NCBI RefSeq assembly: GCF_020520425.1
Contig: NC_079487.1
Coordinates: 86,805,141-86,869,140, forward strand
DNA from: Spinacia oleracea
Lineage: Eukaryota; Streptophyta; Magnoliopsida; Caryophyllales; Amaranthaceae
Direction of reading: 5' to 3'
Length of the DNA stretch: 64,000 bases
Program-made: the position numbers and the translations under genes
Shown: positions 44,592-57,590 of the stretch, in pieces
Numbering within the stretch: position 1 is the first letter of the stretch
How the letters are laid out: the number at the start of each line of letters is the position of its first letter
The notes under the pieces: model-generated
Told to the model about the DNA's origin: nothing
Database searches by the model: none
Seen by the model: only the letters and a program-made list of their open reading frames with translations

Positions 44592-47500
44592 GATGATTGT
44601 TTTACAGCATTATGCAAGAGATAAGGAGTAATTATCTTCTAAGGATGAGAAATACGGAAGAGAATGATGGTTCCTTCTACTCCCTGGATGTCCATGATGA
44701 CACCTCCACAAGAAATTTCGAAGTGGGACATGTTGGTGTTCATGACGTTTATATTATTATCACGGTGTATGGTTGGATTCATTGTTTTGTGAGGAACTTA
44801 TGTTGTATTTTGCTTTTGGATTCTCCCATTTGGGGCATTTTATATTGTATTCCTATTAAGTATTATGACGTGTTCTCGCTTTTGGATTCTCCCTTTTATG
44901 GACTAATGAGTTCAAATAACTATAGGAGTAATCACATTGTGTTGTCAATTAACTTGTGAATTAGGTGACATTTACCCATAGAATATGACCCGTAACTCAT
45001 TCAAGTTGGAATACTATATTGTATTGCTACTTATTTTAAAGAGAATAATGCATTTACAGGTCAAAAAGGGGCCCATTAACACTGAATTAGTACCCTTGGC
45101 CGTCATAAATGTACCAAACTATGTTGTATTGGTACATATTTTAAAGGGTTTAATAGTTTTAAATAAATGTTAGTAATATTAAATCTGTGACTTTAGAAAA
45201 GGTATATTTATATAAGAATATAATAATGAAAAACATTAATAATTAGAAGTCATAACCGTTCGATCTAGTTTTAAGGGCTTATCATTGTTTGAAATAAATA
45301 TTGGTGATGTTAAATCTGTGATTTTAGAAAATGTTAACATTTGTATAATAATAAAATAATTAAAAAAACGTTAATAATTAGAAGTCATAACTGTTCTTCT
45401 AGTTTTATTTGAAGTTACACGTCAACTATTAATATTTTTGTATCTCATGTGTACATTATATGATAATAACCATAGATTACGTTTAATTTGCTTGTTACAC
45501 TTAAAAAGTATAAAGTTTGGTAACCATAAGTTGCATTTAGGTTACTTGTTAGTATTTGGTTCAATCCCATATGTGTTTTATAAAATGATTTACTTCATAT
45601 ACTTCGTGCTAGATAAGTATTACTATTAATCGCACTCATATGTTTCTAATACTTCATACAACTTTACCTCTCAATGTGATTTTGTATTATACTTATTTTG
45701 TATTGAACACTATATTGTATTATACTTATTTTTTGAATTTCATTCTATATTGATTATACTATATTGAACACTATATTGTATTATACTTATTTTACAGAGG
45801 TGAACCATTTGGTACCAGAATTGTACCCTCCTTTGTTGTATTTGCATTCATTTTTATGAAATGACCACTTCATATACTTCGTATTTGATAAATATTACGA
45901 TTAATCGCAATAATATGTCCTTTAATTATGTAATTTGACCCATTGACCATTAAAGTTAGATCACAAAATTAAGTGATTTGACCTTTAATTATGTGATTTG
46001 ACCCTTTACATGTATATAATACATTTACATTTCACAAAGGGACCCAAGCATTCTAGGTTGGTACCCTTTAGTATTAGAAAGGTATCGACCTGTATTGAAA
46101 CTTAGTTTTAAATTCAAAGACTTAGTTAATATTAAAATAAATACTGATAATGTTGAATCTCGCATTAGAAAAGGGATAACAATCACTTATTTGAATTTCA
46201 TTATTCAATACTCGTTTTGTTGATAGCAATAGATATGATTGCGGTTGGTAATATTAAATGTGTGACATTAGAAGAGGTTGATATTGGTATAAGAATATAA
46301 TAATGAATTGGTAACGTTGAATATCACATTAGAAAAGGGTAATGTTGTATAAGAATATAATAATAAAAGAACGTTAATACTCAATATTCGTAATTCATAA
46401 ATGTTCGTTTTAGACATGGTTGTAGTTAACTCGTTACTCAAATCAATAAGACGAACTATTTATACTTTTGAATGTCGCATGAGCTGCTTATATATGGAAC
46501 ATCGTGATGTTGTTATTTGGGTTGTCAATAGTATATTCCTCAAGTCTGATGTGTATTTTAAGAATTGACTGTGTTCTTGCATGGTTAAAATAGATAAAGA
46601 ATCGACTATTAACATTGTGATGTTGTTAATTAACTTGATATTCTCGTAATAATTCATTTGAATTTCCTTTTCAATCCAAACAATTAATCGCAATCATTTG
46701 TCCTTTCTGTATTGGTATAAAGTTTACAGAATATCATACTTTTACAGTTCAAAAAGGGACCCTTGCTGTCTAGGATGGTACCCTTTACTAGTATAAAGGT
46801 ATCAAACGTTATTGTATTAGAACTTAGTTTTAACCCCATTCCGTTTAGTGTCGTCTTTACTAAAACCTGAAGTATATTTTACTTAGTGGGGTAAATCTCG
46901 TTCTTGAGTTCGAACTCCCTTAAATATAATTGGGTTGGGTTAATAAGTTTACACATCCGTATTACATTAATATTTCTATAATATTTTGACTTTTGCAACT
47001 TATTATTATATTAAACAAAAAATATGTTCTACATTTATAAAATTGAGGGTAAAAGAAACAAAATACCTGAATTGTAAAAAAGACAGAAAAAGTGAAAAAG
47101 AGGGAAAAAGTGAAAAGGAGGGAAAAAGTGAAAAAGAGGGAAAAGGTAAAGGGGGATTTTGGTGGGAAAAGCAAAGAGGGAACATAACCAAAAAAACCAT
47201 AATCCCTCCATAGGTTTTGTTATGCAGCGCATTGAGGATATCGAGGGGTCATTAGTGAATGTAGTTAAGGTAGGATTAGTAGTAATTGTTGTTGGTATAA
47301 TCCTTTATTTTAAGTAAATTAGTGCTAGTGTAACAGTACTATTTTGTTTACGTTGTGAGCTGATGCAATGTAATGGTTTGTTTGACCAAGAGAAGTTATT
47401 GCAATAATATGAGTCGTTAAGAAACAGAATATTGTCTTAATTGGTCATAAATATTTGTCATTGCAATAATATTCAGTAGACTATTACACTTTTATTTCCC

Positions 47501-47603
47501 TATTAAATTCTGATTACTAAACTATTACACTTTAAATATTAAACTTGTTCGCATTCAATAATAAGTTCACATAGAGGGTTGAAGTTAATTTCCAAGTGGG
47601 ACT
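44592..47603. other. CACTA interior, little recognisable
   Basis: After the acceptor near 44609 a 120-codon frame to 44959 (MRNTEENDGSFYSLDVHDD) could be an exon; I do not recognise it. A further A/T-rich stretch repeats phrases such as AAAGGGACCC with GGTACCCTTTA near 45065, 46040 and 46755. A GAGGGAAAAAGTGAAAA repeat lies at about 47090-47150. Confidence 0.35.
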
Positions 47604-48500
47604 TCACCAAATACCACCAAAATTCCAGTCGTGGATTGTGGGATCATCATCGAGTCCCGCATTTGAGTACCAGTCTGATTCTTCATACTCCTCCATCTCT
47701 TCCATCACTTCCATGCCATGATCGTGCTCATCAATTTGCGGAGGTGGCGGTGGGGCGGTACCTGGTATGGCCATGGCCTCCGGTAGATTTATTGTCTGAT
47801 GTTACAAAAAGTGTGAATTAGGTGATAATATATCATATGGACACAACAACTGTACCTTTAACACAAGACATGCACCACTACAACAAGTAATATTACGACA
47901 AAAACAAGTTCCATTCCATTGATTACAAGTACTATACCATAAAAACAAGTACTAATATAAAAAGGAGTGAAAATTGTACCGTTACCACAACAAAAAAGTA
48001 CCATTCCAAATATAACAAGAACCATTACCCTAACAACAAGTACCATTATCAAAAGGAGTGCGATTTGTGTCAATAATTTACTGTTACACTATATATGTGT
48101 TAATGTATTTACTAAAAGTACGATTTTCACAATAACAGTACTATTACAAATATAGCTAATACCATTACCACAACAACAAGTACATTTAAACAACATAAAA
48201 AGAATTGAGTCAATAATAAGATAAACGCACCTTAAATTGGACTTGAACATGTATTCCAAGATCATAATCAGACATTTGGCCGTACACCGGTTGAACGACA
48301 TTGTTAGCCCATATGAGAACTACACCACCAAATATTGCATAGTTATATGAACTTGGAAATTGTTGTTCAACCATGGCTAACTTCTCTTCGGTAATACGAG
48401 ACTCCGTTATGACCAAGATTAGAGGGTTGTGTGTTACAAACAAGTTGGTCAACTGTTTCATGAATGAAAGCCTTCCAAACCCTTTGGCATTCCAACAAAA
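47604..48500 (-). pseudogene. Endonuclease/exonuclease/phosphatase-like two-exon ORF in the CACTA element
   Basis: Exon 1: 48500-48231 (90 codons, preceded by an in-frame stop and a possible TAG acceptor). Exon 2: 47795-47604 with a stop. GT/AG borders (GTGCGT donor, CATCAG acceptor) join in phase 0. Exon 1 reads FCWNAKGFGRLSFMKQL, then NPLILVITESRI. This resembles the LINE-type endonuclease start (FWNCRG...LLETR). A VVLIWANN part equals the GG(I/V)xxLW block. Exon 2 is acidic and ends DDDPTIHDWNFGGIW. Catalytic His/Asp residues further on are absent, so nuclease activity is unlikely. The frames are open, hinting that the product is used as something else. Confidence 0.55.
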
Positions 48501-49683
48501 CTAGCCATGTACCAGGCCACTAAAACTCCAATTAAAAGGCCTTATATCAAAATTATTCACTTACATACAGTTAATCCATCACCCTCAAGAAAGAACGAAC
48601 CAAAAATACCCTCCGTGCCACGGCAAGTGGTCAAAATCAGAAACGCTCCAGAACATACCAAAAGCAAACTCAAATCCAACTCTTTTTATAGAAAAAAAAC
48701 ATCCAAGCATTACTACACTAGGCTACAAACATCCAAATAAAGAGCTCATAATTTGTATGATCACTCATCCACAAGCATTCAAGCAGTATATAAGTATAGT
48801 CTTTGATCACCCAACTGTACTCTTTGATTCATTCTCATTCTCCTGATTAACCTCTGCATACAATCTGTAATGTTGGATTCACGTAGTCCGCTTAGTTTTC
48901 TTTCCTATTACTCAAAACACAAATCAAATCTAGAAATACCCATAAAATGCAATCTAAACAATCAGAAAATAGCAACAATCACCTCACCTGACCAAAATCA
49001 GCCAATTTCCATATAAACAATGAACAATAACAGTAATTCTATGTCAAACAAATTCCATCTCCAATTTTTGAAATTTTAAGAAGCTCGAAAACCCCAAATT
49101 ATACACAAATTTATCTCTCCTCTAAATTCATGCAACCAATTTTTTTAAAATAAAACTAGATTAAATTCACAACAACTGTAATCCATTTAGCCCTAATTTG
49201 ACGGAAATTAGAAACCCCAACCCTTGCAATTTATTAGAGATGCGTCTATTTAATTCATCAAGATGTTAATCTAGTAATTAAAACAAACCCTATAAACCCT
49301 AACCCATTCGAACACCTAGAAACCCAAACTAATTAAAATCATAATCAATTATTTATAGCAAACAATAAATGGAGGAGAGAGAAGATGACCTAACCATGAA
49401 CAAGAACCGGGCAGGGAAGCAAACAGCGAATGGAAGAGAGAGAATTGCGAGTGAGGAGAGAGAATTTCCGGAAGTGTTCTTCAGGAGGACAGAGAAGTTG
49501 TGGTGAGGAGAGAGAATTTCATTGCGAGTGATGAGTTGTTCCGCGGGATGACTATTCCTTTTTTTCACTTGAGTTTGAATTTGAGTGAACAGTGCCCGTA
49601 ACGGAAAATAGCATAAAACGGAATATGATTCAGCAATTGTGTGGGGCAATGGAATAAACCCATTTGAAATTACTCATATACCC
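48501..49683. other. Upstream flank or leader of the endonuclease-like ORF
   Basis: AT-rich. No ORF recognised. Near 49370-49640 the minus strand has a pyrimidine-rich leader-like zone. Confidence 0.35.
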
Positions 49684-49718
49684 CCACTTGTGTCCATATT
49701 GGACACAAGTCACTTGTG
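49684..49718. repeat. Right arm of the 35-bp inverted repeat
   Basis: CCACTTGTGTCCATATT, then GGACACAAGTCACTTGTG. Perfect complement of 43251-43285. Confidence 0.6.
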
Positions 49719-49872
49719 GTTTAGACATCCTCGTTCTCCCATTGCACCGCGAATCTAAAAAAATTTCAGCCTAAAAATATTCTAAAATCCCGCTTAATAC
49801 TCCAACAACCCACGAATCCCTTACGGTTGACAATTCAACCTCCATCAATGACTGGTAAAGAGTAGAGAGAGA

Positions 49873-50001
49873 ATGGAAACAACAATGGTGGGCGAATTCG
49901 ACTTGTCTCAAGGACTCTCCTCAATGATACCGGATCTCCTCCCATCCGACCTCAATTCCACGGCCTTCCGCCGCCCCGCCCTTTTTCGCCGCTGCTCCTA
50001 A
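49873..50001 (+). pseudogene. Captured first-exon-like ORF
   Basis: ATG at 49873 after a purine-rich leader. 42 codons reading METTMVGEFDLSQGLSSMIP, then LLPSDLNS. The GC-rich 3' part (CCGCCGCCCCGCC) looks like a host first exon. It ends in a stop at 49999-50001, probably from decay. Source gene not recognised. Confidence 0.4.
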
Positions 50002-50497
50002 TTTTCATCCGCAATTCTCACCACCTCACTTTGAGGAACCCTAGGTATTAATTCGTCCTTTCATTTTTCAGCTCACTTATTTCCCTTCTAATTTTTCAAT
50101 TGCATTCCTGCAAGTAACATATTGGGATATGCCAATACGCGGTATAATTGCTAAGGAGTCTTGACATATTGGGATATGCTTTGTCGTTGATACCGATGCA
50201 TAACATTTTTTTACTTCTTATGTTTATTCACTTTTAGCTGGGATTTAATTGGGGTTTCTGGGGTTTAACATTGTAGGGATTTCTGGTATGATTTGGGGAT
50301 TTACACCCCATTTGTTGTAGGTTTTGTTATAGATTGCTGTGTTTTTATAGCTTTTTGGAGGAAAAATTTGTTTGGGTTGGACAGTGTAATTTTCTGCCCC
50401 TGAGAGGTTATAATTAGAGTTTGTATGAGGGATTTGATTAATAGTGTGAGCTTTCTTAGGGAGAATGGTGAAGAACGGTGTAAATTTTGTGGAATGA
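50002..50497 (+). other. Intron-like sequence between captured exons
   Basis: T-rich, no ORF. The phrase ATATTGGGATATGC occurs near 50118 and 50166. Confidence 0.35.
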
Positions 50498-50745
50498 AAG
50501 GAGGAATTTGTGTCTCAAGAAAGAGGCAGTCGGATTGTTCATTATGTATTGAAAGATTCTTGTGGGAAATTTGTACTTGTTGTAGTGGGCACTGAGAGGA
50601 GTCTTAGGCACATGGTTTATGTTGTTCCTGAGGAGTTTTTAAGTTATTCCGGCACTGATAATCATGTACAAGCTGGGTTTAAATGGAGATCAAGAAGGGA
50701 GGTGGTTGACTGACTTACATCTATGCTAGCTAGGCAGCAACAAGC
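50498..50745 (+). pseudogene. Captured exon of an unrecognised conserved-looking plant protein
   Basis: Open frame reading EFVSQERGSRIVHYVLKDS, then LVVVGTERSLRHMVYVV, then AGFKWRSRREVVD. A TGA at 50712-50714 replaces what is likely Trp, after which the frame continues LTSMLARQQQ. Composition and the single stop point to a recently functional exon. I recall similar plant proteins but cannot name the family. Confidence 0.5.
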
Positions 50746-52244
50746 AGGTGCCTTTGCTTAGTACTATCTTTAACAAGGATGCTATGGTACGGTGGCGCAT
50801 GAGTAAAATAGTTCATCTCTTTCGTTAATGCTTTGCCTACTTTTTTGCCGTCGGTTGTTTGTGTTTAAAAACTATTAGTATTTATTGTTCGAAATACTAT
50901 GATGGTTCAATTGCTTTGAATATTTATTCGATCCAACCTTTCCGGAAAAGATCTATACAACATTTCAAGAAAATTTATTTGAAGTTTGCATTTCTAGTTA
51001 TCTTATCCAATGAACTGAAAAAGGTGTTTCAACCTTTATGGATTCAAATAAGATGTAGCTCACATGTATTCCTATATTTCTTTCACATGTGATTTAGGAT
51101 TAGGTTTATTCATACACCACATATTTTTCTTAAAGCTCAATTTAGCAACTGATTCAGTGGAAATATGGTGGAATTCAGGTGTATTTCGCATGGTGTAGCG
51201 TCTAGAAGTAGGCCTTTAACTCATTACATCACATGATTCATTGCTCTTATTCTATAATGTTGCCTGCTACAACAGCCAAGAGGCTCATATAACACCTTCT
51301 ATTCTACATATCCTTACTCTTACCTTCAGTAATTGTCAATCATGGATAATGAAAAAATACTTATCTTTTACTTCTGATTATGACAGATTTTCCAGTTGGT
51401 GATTCAACCCATTCTTTACGATCTTATGAGTTATATTAAGTGCTCGATACTTCACAGCAGATAAAATGGTAAATCCTGGAGCCTCAGTAAATTTCTTTTA
51501 ACACCAATTTATGGATACAAATATTTGAAACTATTTCAGGATTGCCAGGTTCGTAACTTGAAGCAGTCCTACTCAGATATTGCCTGGATTGCAGGTTTGA
51601 TTTTTTTTTTTTTTTTGACTCCTAATGTATATCCTGTAACTTTGTTTTCTACAAAATTTAATGCTTTTGAGGCAATTAAACAGATTTATATGATAGTTCA
51701 ACATATTATTTTTATGTTTTTGATTTATGGTCAATTGTTATTTTCCATTGTTGTATTGTAATTGATATAGGTTTTATTTGTAGGATTCTAATCTCAACAT
51801 TCGCGGATTTAACTGTTAATTTCCGATTTCCCATATGAAATTGCGATTTTTCGGTTGAACTTTGGGTTTCTTTAGTATACGTGAAGCCTTGAAGGGGTCC
51901 AAATTGGTTACCTTCTTTATTTTTTTTTCATATTCAATTCATTTTTTATTTATTGAATTATTTATAGTATTCTTGGTTGATTAAATTGATCATAGTAAGA
52001 TTGAATGTGTTAGATTCTTGTCAACCTTCGTGATATTCAATTTATCCATAAAATATGATGTAGGTATATTTGGGAACTCACTGACTAGTATGTTAGTAAA
52101 AAAACATGGAGTATTCTTTTCTCTAGGTACATGTCATTGTACAATATGTTAAAGCTCGACTATGTCAGTATTTCAGGGGCGTTATCTATTTTATCGTTAA
52201 CTTGACAATGGGAATTTTACAATTAGCTGGTATTCATCTTGCAG
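50746..52244 (+). other. Intronic/decayed DNA between captured exons
   Basis: A short exon-like piece at about 51538-51596 (DCQVRNLKQSYSDIAWIAG) is followed by a T run at about 51600-51617. No other coding is seen. Confidence 0.35.
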
Positions 52245-52514
52245 ACTAAACCAGAATACGACAAGGAATGTAAGATCGGTACAAGGCCTTTTACAGTTTT
52301 CTGATGGAGACCAGGTCCAGATGCTAGGTATAAGAAAACAGAGATTTTCCAAACATGCAGTAAATTGAGAAATTTATGTCAAGTATGTCTATTTGATCTT
52401 GAGTGTCGTATGCCGGTCCAAGTTCGAGATGGTGCTCTTAGCATCCGCACTAATGATTCCATTCCCAAGAGTAATGTCAATAGGGAATATTTTGCCGAGG
52501 AACATGACTGCAAG
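52245..52514 (+). pseudogene. Captured exon of an RBM22/MAC5-type splicing factor (CCCH zinc-finger protein)
   Basis: 90 codons between a good acceptor (CTTGCAG) and donor (GTATGC). It reads TKPEYDKECKIGTRPFTVF, stop, WRPGPDARYKKTEIF, then CSKLRNLCQVCLFDLE and NVNREYFAEEHDCK. This is the N-terminal Cys-rich region of RBM22/Slt11-like spliceosome proteins (plant MAC5A/C3H-type). One stop (TGA 52302-52304) replaces an Arg codon (CGA to TGA), and some Cys differ from the family. The real gene must be elsewhere; this exon was carried by the CACTA element with its borders intact. Confidence 0.85.
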
Positions 52515-54014
52515 GTATGCGTCTTTGTTTCATAACAACTGATTGCGTGGGTGTAAGTTTGGCAAGTTACTTTACTAGTTTACCTAATTAAAAGTTAATG
52601 CAATGTCTGTGCTTTCTATCCGGATTTCATCTGGTAGTCAGTGTTCATTGTTTTGCTGGTAGTCCACCTTACCGTTAGTTGCCAAACCACACAATTAGGT
52701 TAGGTTGTTCATATATTTAATTTTCCTTCAGGAAGCCAATATTTTCTGAACTTTTGTAGTGACCTCAAGGTTTGGAATACGTTGTAAGTAGTATGGTTAG
52801 CCCTCGTCTCTCGTTAGGATTATTATTCGCATTGTAAGTAGTTAAACTGGATAGAATTTTGTTTCTAAAAGAGCTTAATGGGGACCAAATCTAGCTTTAG
52901 TTCCTCAAGAGGGGGTAGCTTGTGTTCTACTCGAACTTTTTGTTTCTATAGGTTTGTGGCCGTAACGTTTTTGAAATATTATCGCTTGCTAGATGTACAA
53001 GCTTTACAATAAGTTATCCATTTGAGGTCATTAGTCATTTAGTTAATCAGTTGTGGTCAACTGGTAATTATTTTCTTCTGTTTTATGGTACAGTGAGATG
53101 CTAGAAACAACTGAAAGACATGAATTAGCAGAGTAGGACATGAATACATTAAGGAGTTCTTTTGCTGCTGCGAGTCTGTGTTGGCTACTGATGGAAATTT
53201 TTGTACTCCAGGTAACGCAAGCTCTAGTTTAGGCAGTTTAGAGTTATAGAAATTCAGTTAATTAGTTCTATTGGATAAACTATTACTGCTCTGTGCCAAA
53301 TGATTCTTGTGAAGGCAGAACATATTTTACAGGTAACTAATCCATAGTAATCTCTTGCTCAATCCATATTTCCTTTATCTTCTTTCACTCAATCTATGAC
53401 ATAGTATAGCTCACTTCTATACGCAAAGCATTTATCCATTGTAAAGTGGTTTTAAACACCTGGAAATATAATGACTGTCAAATAATAGGTGACCGAAGTG
53501 AGTTTAATCTCAGTGCCACAAATTTAATATTGCTGGTAATTGTATGTCATTATTGTGCAATCTTTCTCTCGTTAGCAGTCTTCCTCTCGTTGTTTATGGA
53601 CTGTAATGTAACCCGTGTCTTCTTTATCCTTGGAAGACACATTTTGTGATACTCGATGGGGACATAATTAACAAGACCCTCCTGAAGTGTACTGCAAATA
53701 TGTACATATATTTTCTGCTAGAGCATAGTTTCTTGAGACAGGACGGCCTTCCCAATTTTATGAAAACGTTGTCCTTGGTTATTAGTTTCTCTCTGTTGGA
53801 ATTGTAATGTTTTACACTAGTTAGATGCATTTGTTAGCTTTTATATGAAATAGAATTAAGGTTGAGTAAGATGTTGACGAACAAAGTATAAGGTTAAATG
53901 TCTCAAATTCTGATGTCAAAAGTAAGAAAAACACATTCAAATCTGATTACACTCCTCCCATTACAATATTGATCTTATGAATTTGTAACTGATCTATGTT
54001 TATTTTCATTGTAG
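52515..54014 (+). other. Downstream intron-like DNA of captured region
   Basis: No further RBM22 domain (zinc finger or RRM) found. Only short chance ORFs. Confidence 0.35.
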
Positions 54015-55694
54015 GACTTGATGATGGGTGCTTTCCCTCATCAAATCGTGCCACCTGCCAATGATGGTTTGCATTCAGTAGAAGCACATGGAATATAGCA
54101 TGCATAATCATGCAAATGTTGATCTACCTATCTCTAACCGACCTTAAACGAGGCCATCTCCTGGAATTCCTGGTTCTTCAGATGTTATGAATATTTCTTT
54201 AGTTGAGGCTTACCGACAACATGAAGTGGCTGCCTTGGTACGCATTTTTTTTGTTCTATTTTTGCGTAGATGAACTTGTTTTTTTCATAGATTAAGTGTC
54301 TTCGAACCCAATGCGCGTGATCACCTGCGGAGTTTAAAGATTAATGTTCAGACAGTACGTTGCCTTTACTGTAATTATTGTTTGTTTGTTTTTTTGCTTT
54401 TTGTTTTGCCATGTTTAAGATTATTTATATTATATCTTAGTTATTAGACAAAATGATAGTTTATGCACAATAACATCAGGACCTTTTTTGATAGCAGGAA
54501 GATCAATAGTCCATAAAAGAGACACATAAAATCTCAGATCAGTTAAATGTATACTCCTTCAGAATAAAACTTGTCAAATCTGGGGAAGAATATACTAACA
54601 GGCCAACAAGTTGGCCATTACATCTAAATTTGAACCAAAGCAACACATGAAAAAACAAAGCAGACTACCCATACTCTATTAATGTTATGTATTTTCTTTA
54701 AAACTCTCACTGCTCTACTCTTTCTAACTCTTTACAATATATTGTAATTCAATAATCCGATTATCCACAATTGGGACTTTCTTATCCCAATATGCTATAT
54801 TTCTTTTTTTTTTTCAGATGTTACACTACTGCGGTAAGGGTTTCACAAATGATTGTTTTCCTGCAGCAGGAAAACTTGCTTCTCCTTCTCACCTATCTAA
54901 TCATATCATGATTGTTTCAAAAATGATTGTTTGAGGCTATTATTGTACGACAAGCACCCAAATTAATATCGATTTATGGGAGTACTTGCTATTGCAGGAC
55001 CAACTGTTGATGGAACAACTCGAGCATTCACGCATACAGGTACCTCACAGTATTTATATGACTCAATAGTTATAATTTTTGTTTGATGTTTGTTGTTGGT
55101 CTTGGTGACATGGTAGTATGTGTTTTATCTAAAATTAAAGATGCAGTTTTTACCTTTTTTTTAATAATCTAGGAGCAGAGGGCCTTGCTAGAGAATGAGA
55201 CTTTACCAGACAAGTAACTATCTTTCTTTCTCCCATCATAGTGATCGGGTTTTACTGTGTGGGTGGACTAATATAGCAGTTTTAAATCTGTATTTGTATG
55301 ATCTGTAGATTAACGAGCTTAGAGGATTTCATACACCATCTGAACGCCCAGAACCTATGTATCTCGAGTACTACCCCATAGCAATTGAGGTTTCTTCTGA
55401 GATGAACGAGAATTTAGGTTCCGATGGAGGCTGCAACAGTGAACTCGACAAAACAGATTCTTGTGTTACCTTGTACCTAGGGTACTCCTCTTTTCCCCAA
55501 ATTTCATAAATTAGTGTTTGTTCGTTGTTTGATTTAAAATTGCTGTCTCTTACATTCAGGCTACCATGTGACAACATTCGAAAGAGGAAAGCAACCGAGA
55601 GTGAGTGCGGGAGCCTAGAAGAGTCTATCTGGTTATCCTTCTCTACCTCATTGCTAGCTGCTGCTCAAATTGACGCCAGAAATTGCACATTTAG
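54015..55694 (+). pseudogene. Series of captured exon-like pieces, source unrecognised
   Basis: Exon-like islands with acceptor/donor-type borders. 54015 (after GTAG): DLMMGAFPHQIVPPANDG. About 54152-54238: RPSPGIPGSSDVMNISLVEA, then YRQHEVAAL and donor GTACGC. About 54998-55039: DQLLMEQLEHSRIQ and donor GTACCT. About 55172-55215: EQRALLENETLPDK. About 55310-55510: ELRGFHTPSERPEPMYLEYY, then SEMNENLGSDGGCNSELDK. About 55559-55694: LPCDNIRKRKATESECGS and donor GTAATC. They look like one gene with a coiled-coil segment (QLLMEQLEHSRI, EQRALLENE), interrupted by stops. Confidence 0.45.
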
Positions 55695-57590
55695 GTAATC
55701 TAATAGCCAACATGATATGTGTGGCACTTAGTTAACAACTTGACATCATATATAAATAAGCTGTAAATATTTAGTTAACCACTCGCAGGTGTCGAATAGT
55801 CTACTGGCTCTGCATTTATTTATTACCTTATTTCTCTTAAGGATTTTAAAAAGAAAAAAAAGAAAGGTAGATGTTTTGTTTAATTTGATATTATCTGGTT
55901 TTGTAGGAAAATGAAATTATATCTTTTGAGATCGGTTACACTTGAAAAGTTAAAAGAGTAGAATCTCTCTCTTCTTCTTTTGCCAAAAATTTCAAATGAT
56001 ATTTAACAGGAAATTGAAAAAAGGGTTATGCTCACTATATGGAAAAAAAATGAACATTAGATTTTTATAAAGTGGTATCCTTTCACTCGACAAGTCAACC
56101 CATGCCCCTGTAAAAGGATAAATCCTCAACTATAGACACCCATGGATCTTGCAGTTGTTGGGATCTGGAAAGGAGTAAAACCTCATGTTCTATTGGTTAG
56201 TTATGCTTGAATAAGTAGTCTTGGCTTTCTTGCATCAATAATCTAATATTGTTAATGATGTATGCGTAGTTACTAGGAAGAAATATGGATTTGAGATGCC
56301 TGATCTCACAACGTATGGACAAGGCATTCAGAGAGAACCTGGAATTTTTGTTTGATCGTTTTGAGTCCCAAGATATATATGCTATCGTGGTGAGTGTCCG
56401 AATTGTTCTTTGCTTCTGTCTTCTGTGGATAATGTACCATCAAAACTTATTTTTATACAGAGTAGTAATGTAAGAAATGTTGCTGCAGTCTATCAGCCAT
56501 ACTATGTATTTGATTATCTGCAGAATAACTGTAGAAATGTCTGAAATGCAATTGATTAGTAAAGTAGACTTTCAAAGGTGATAGCTATAGGGAATTAGAT
56601 TGCTAAACAAGTATAGGAAAAAAAGAATTGGTTAGTAAAGGCTAGGCTGCTCTAGTGAGTTGTAGTTTACAAGCAAATGATACAATGCTTGTTTTCTGTT
56701 GGAGACAAACCTTTGAGTGTAGCTCTGTCCTTTAAAACCATTTACGCTCTCAAGAACTTACAGTACCTGGTGTCTGCTGCTTCCTATGTGAATTTTGATT
56801 TTAGATTCATGATCCCCAGCTGAGGCCTCTGGCCATATACTCTCACGCATTGTTGGACATGGATTGAGGGTCATATCTTTTGTTGCCGTATTTTGTTTGG
56901 CACAACGTCACAGAAGAAAGACTTTTAAATAACGAATGAAAGTAACCGAGGCTGATGCACAATTTGTGAACTTGGATTATAACCTAGACGATATGCAACT
57001 AATCTTGTCCTATCTTCATTTTTGTTGTGAGCGCTTTAAAATCACATTTGCCCCTTAGTTTGACCAGTAGTACAGTGAAGATGTGAGTTATTCATCCTGC
57101 CTACTTTGTATTGTATCATTTGTACCACTCACAACACCCATCAGACGATTAAGGTTGTTTCTTAGCATGAGCATAATAATGTTTGTTGGACTTTAGTGCT
57201 AAATTAGCTGCAAATAGAACCTAAACTGTTTGATCAAGGCTGAGAATGGATTTTGGCGCATATGTGGTCTGAATTAAAGATGCGGGTCTGTTCTTTTGGA
57301 TGTATGCTAAACGGTAAGAGAAATGTTGGGAAATGTCTTAAAGATGGTTGCAGATTAAAACAAAGTACATAGAGTAGCAATTAGAATAAGCTGATAAGAT
57401 ATTTCAGCTTGAAGAGAAGTTCTTTTTAGTTTTGTCCAGGTTTGGAAAATCATTTTTGAAGAGCTAACATGACGCTATGTGGGATATGATCCTCCTGCTT
57501 AACTTTAAAGCTGATAGAAAATGTTGAGAACTTTAATTGTAGATGACAAAATAAACATGAAAAGCTAATATCAACATATATAATTGAAAT
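55695..57590. other. CACTA interior, mostly non-coding
   Basis: A possible exon near 56282-56388 ends at GTGAGT, but two frames compete and I recognise neither. The rest shows no coding. Confidence 0.3.

Noticed and set aside
46962-47232. Overlapping ORFs on both strands around GAGGGAAAAAGTGAAAA repeats
   Set aside because: Simple-repeat translation (Lys/Glu/Ser or Phe/Ser/Leu). No gene signals.
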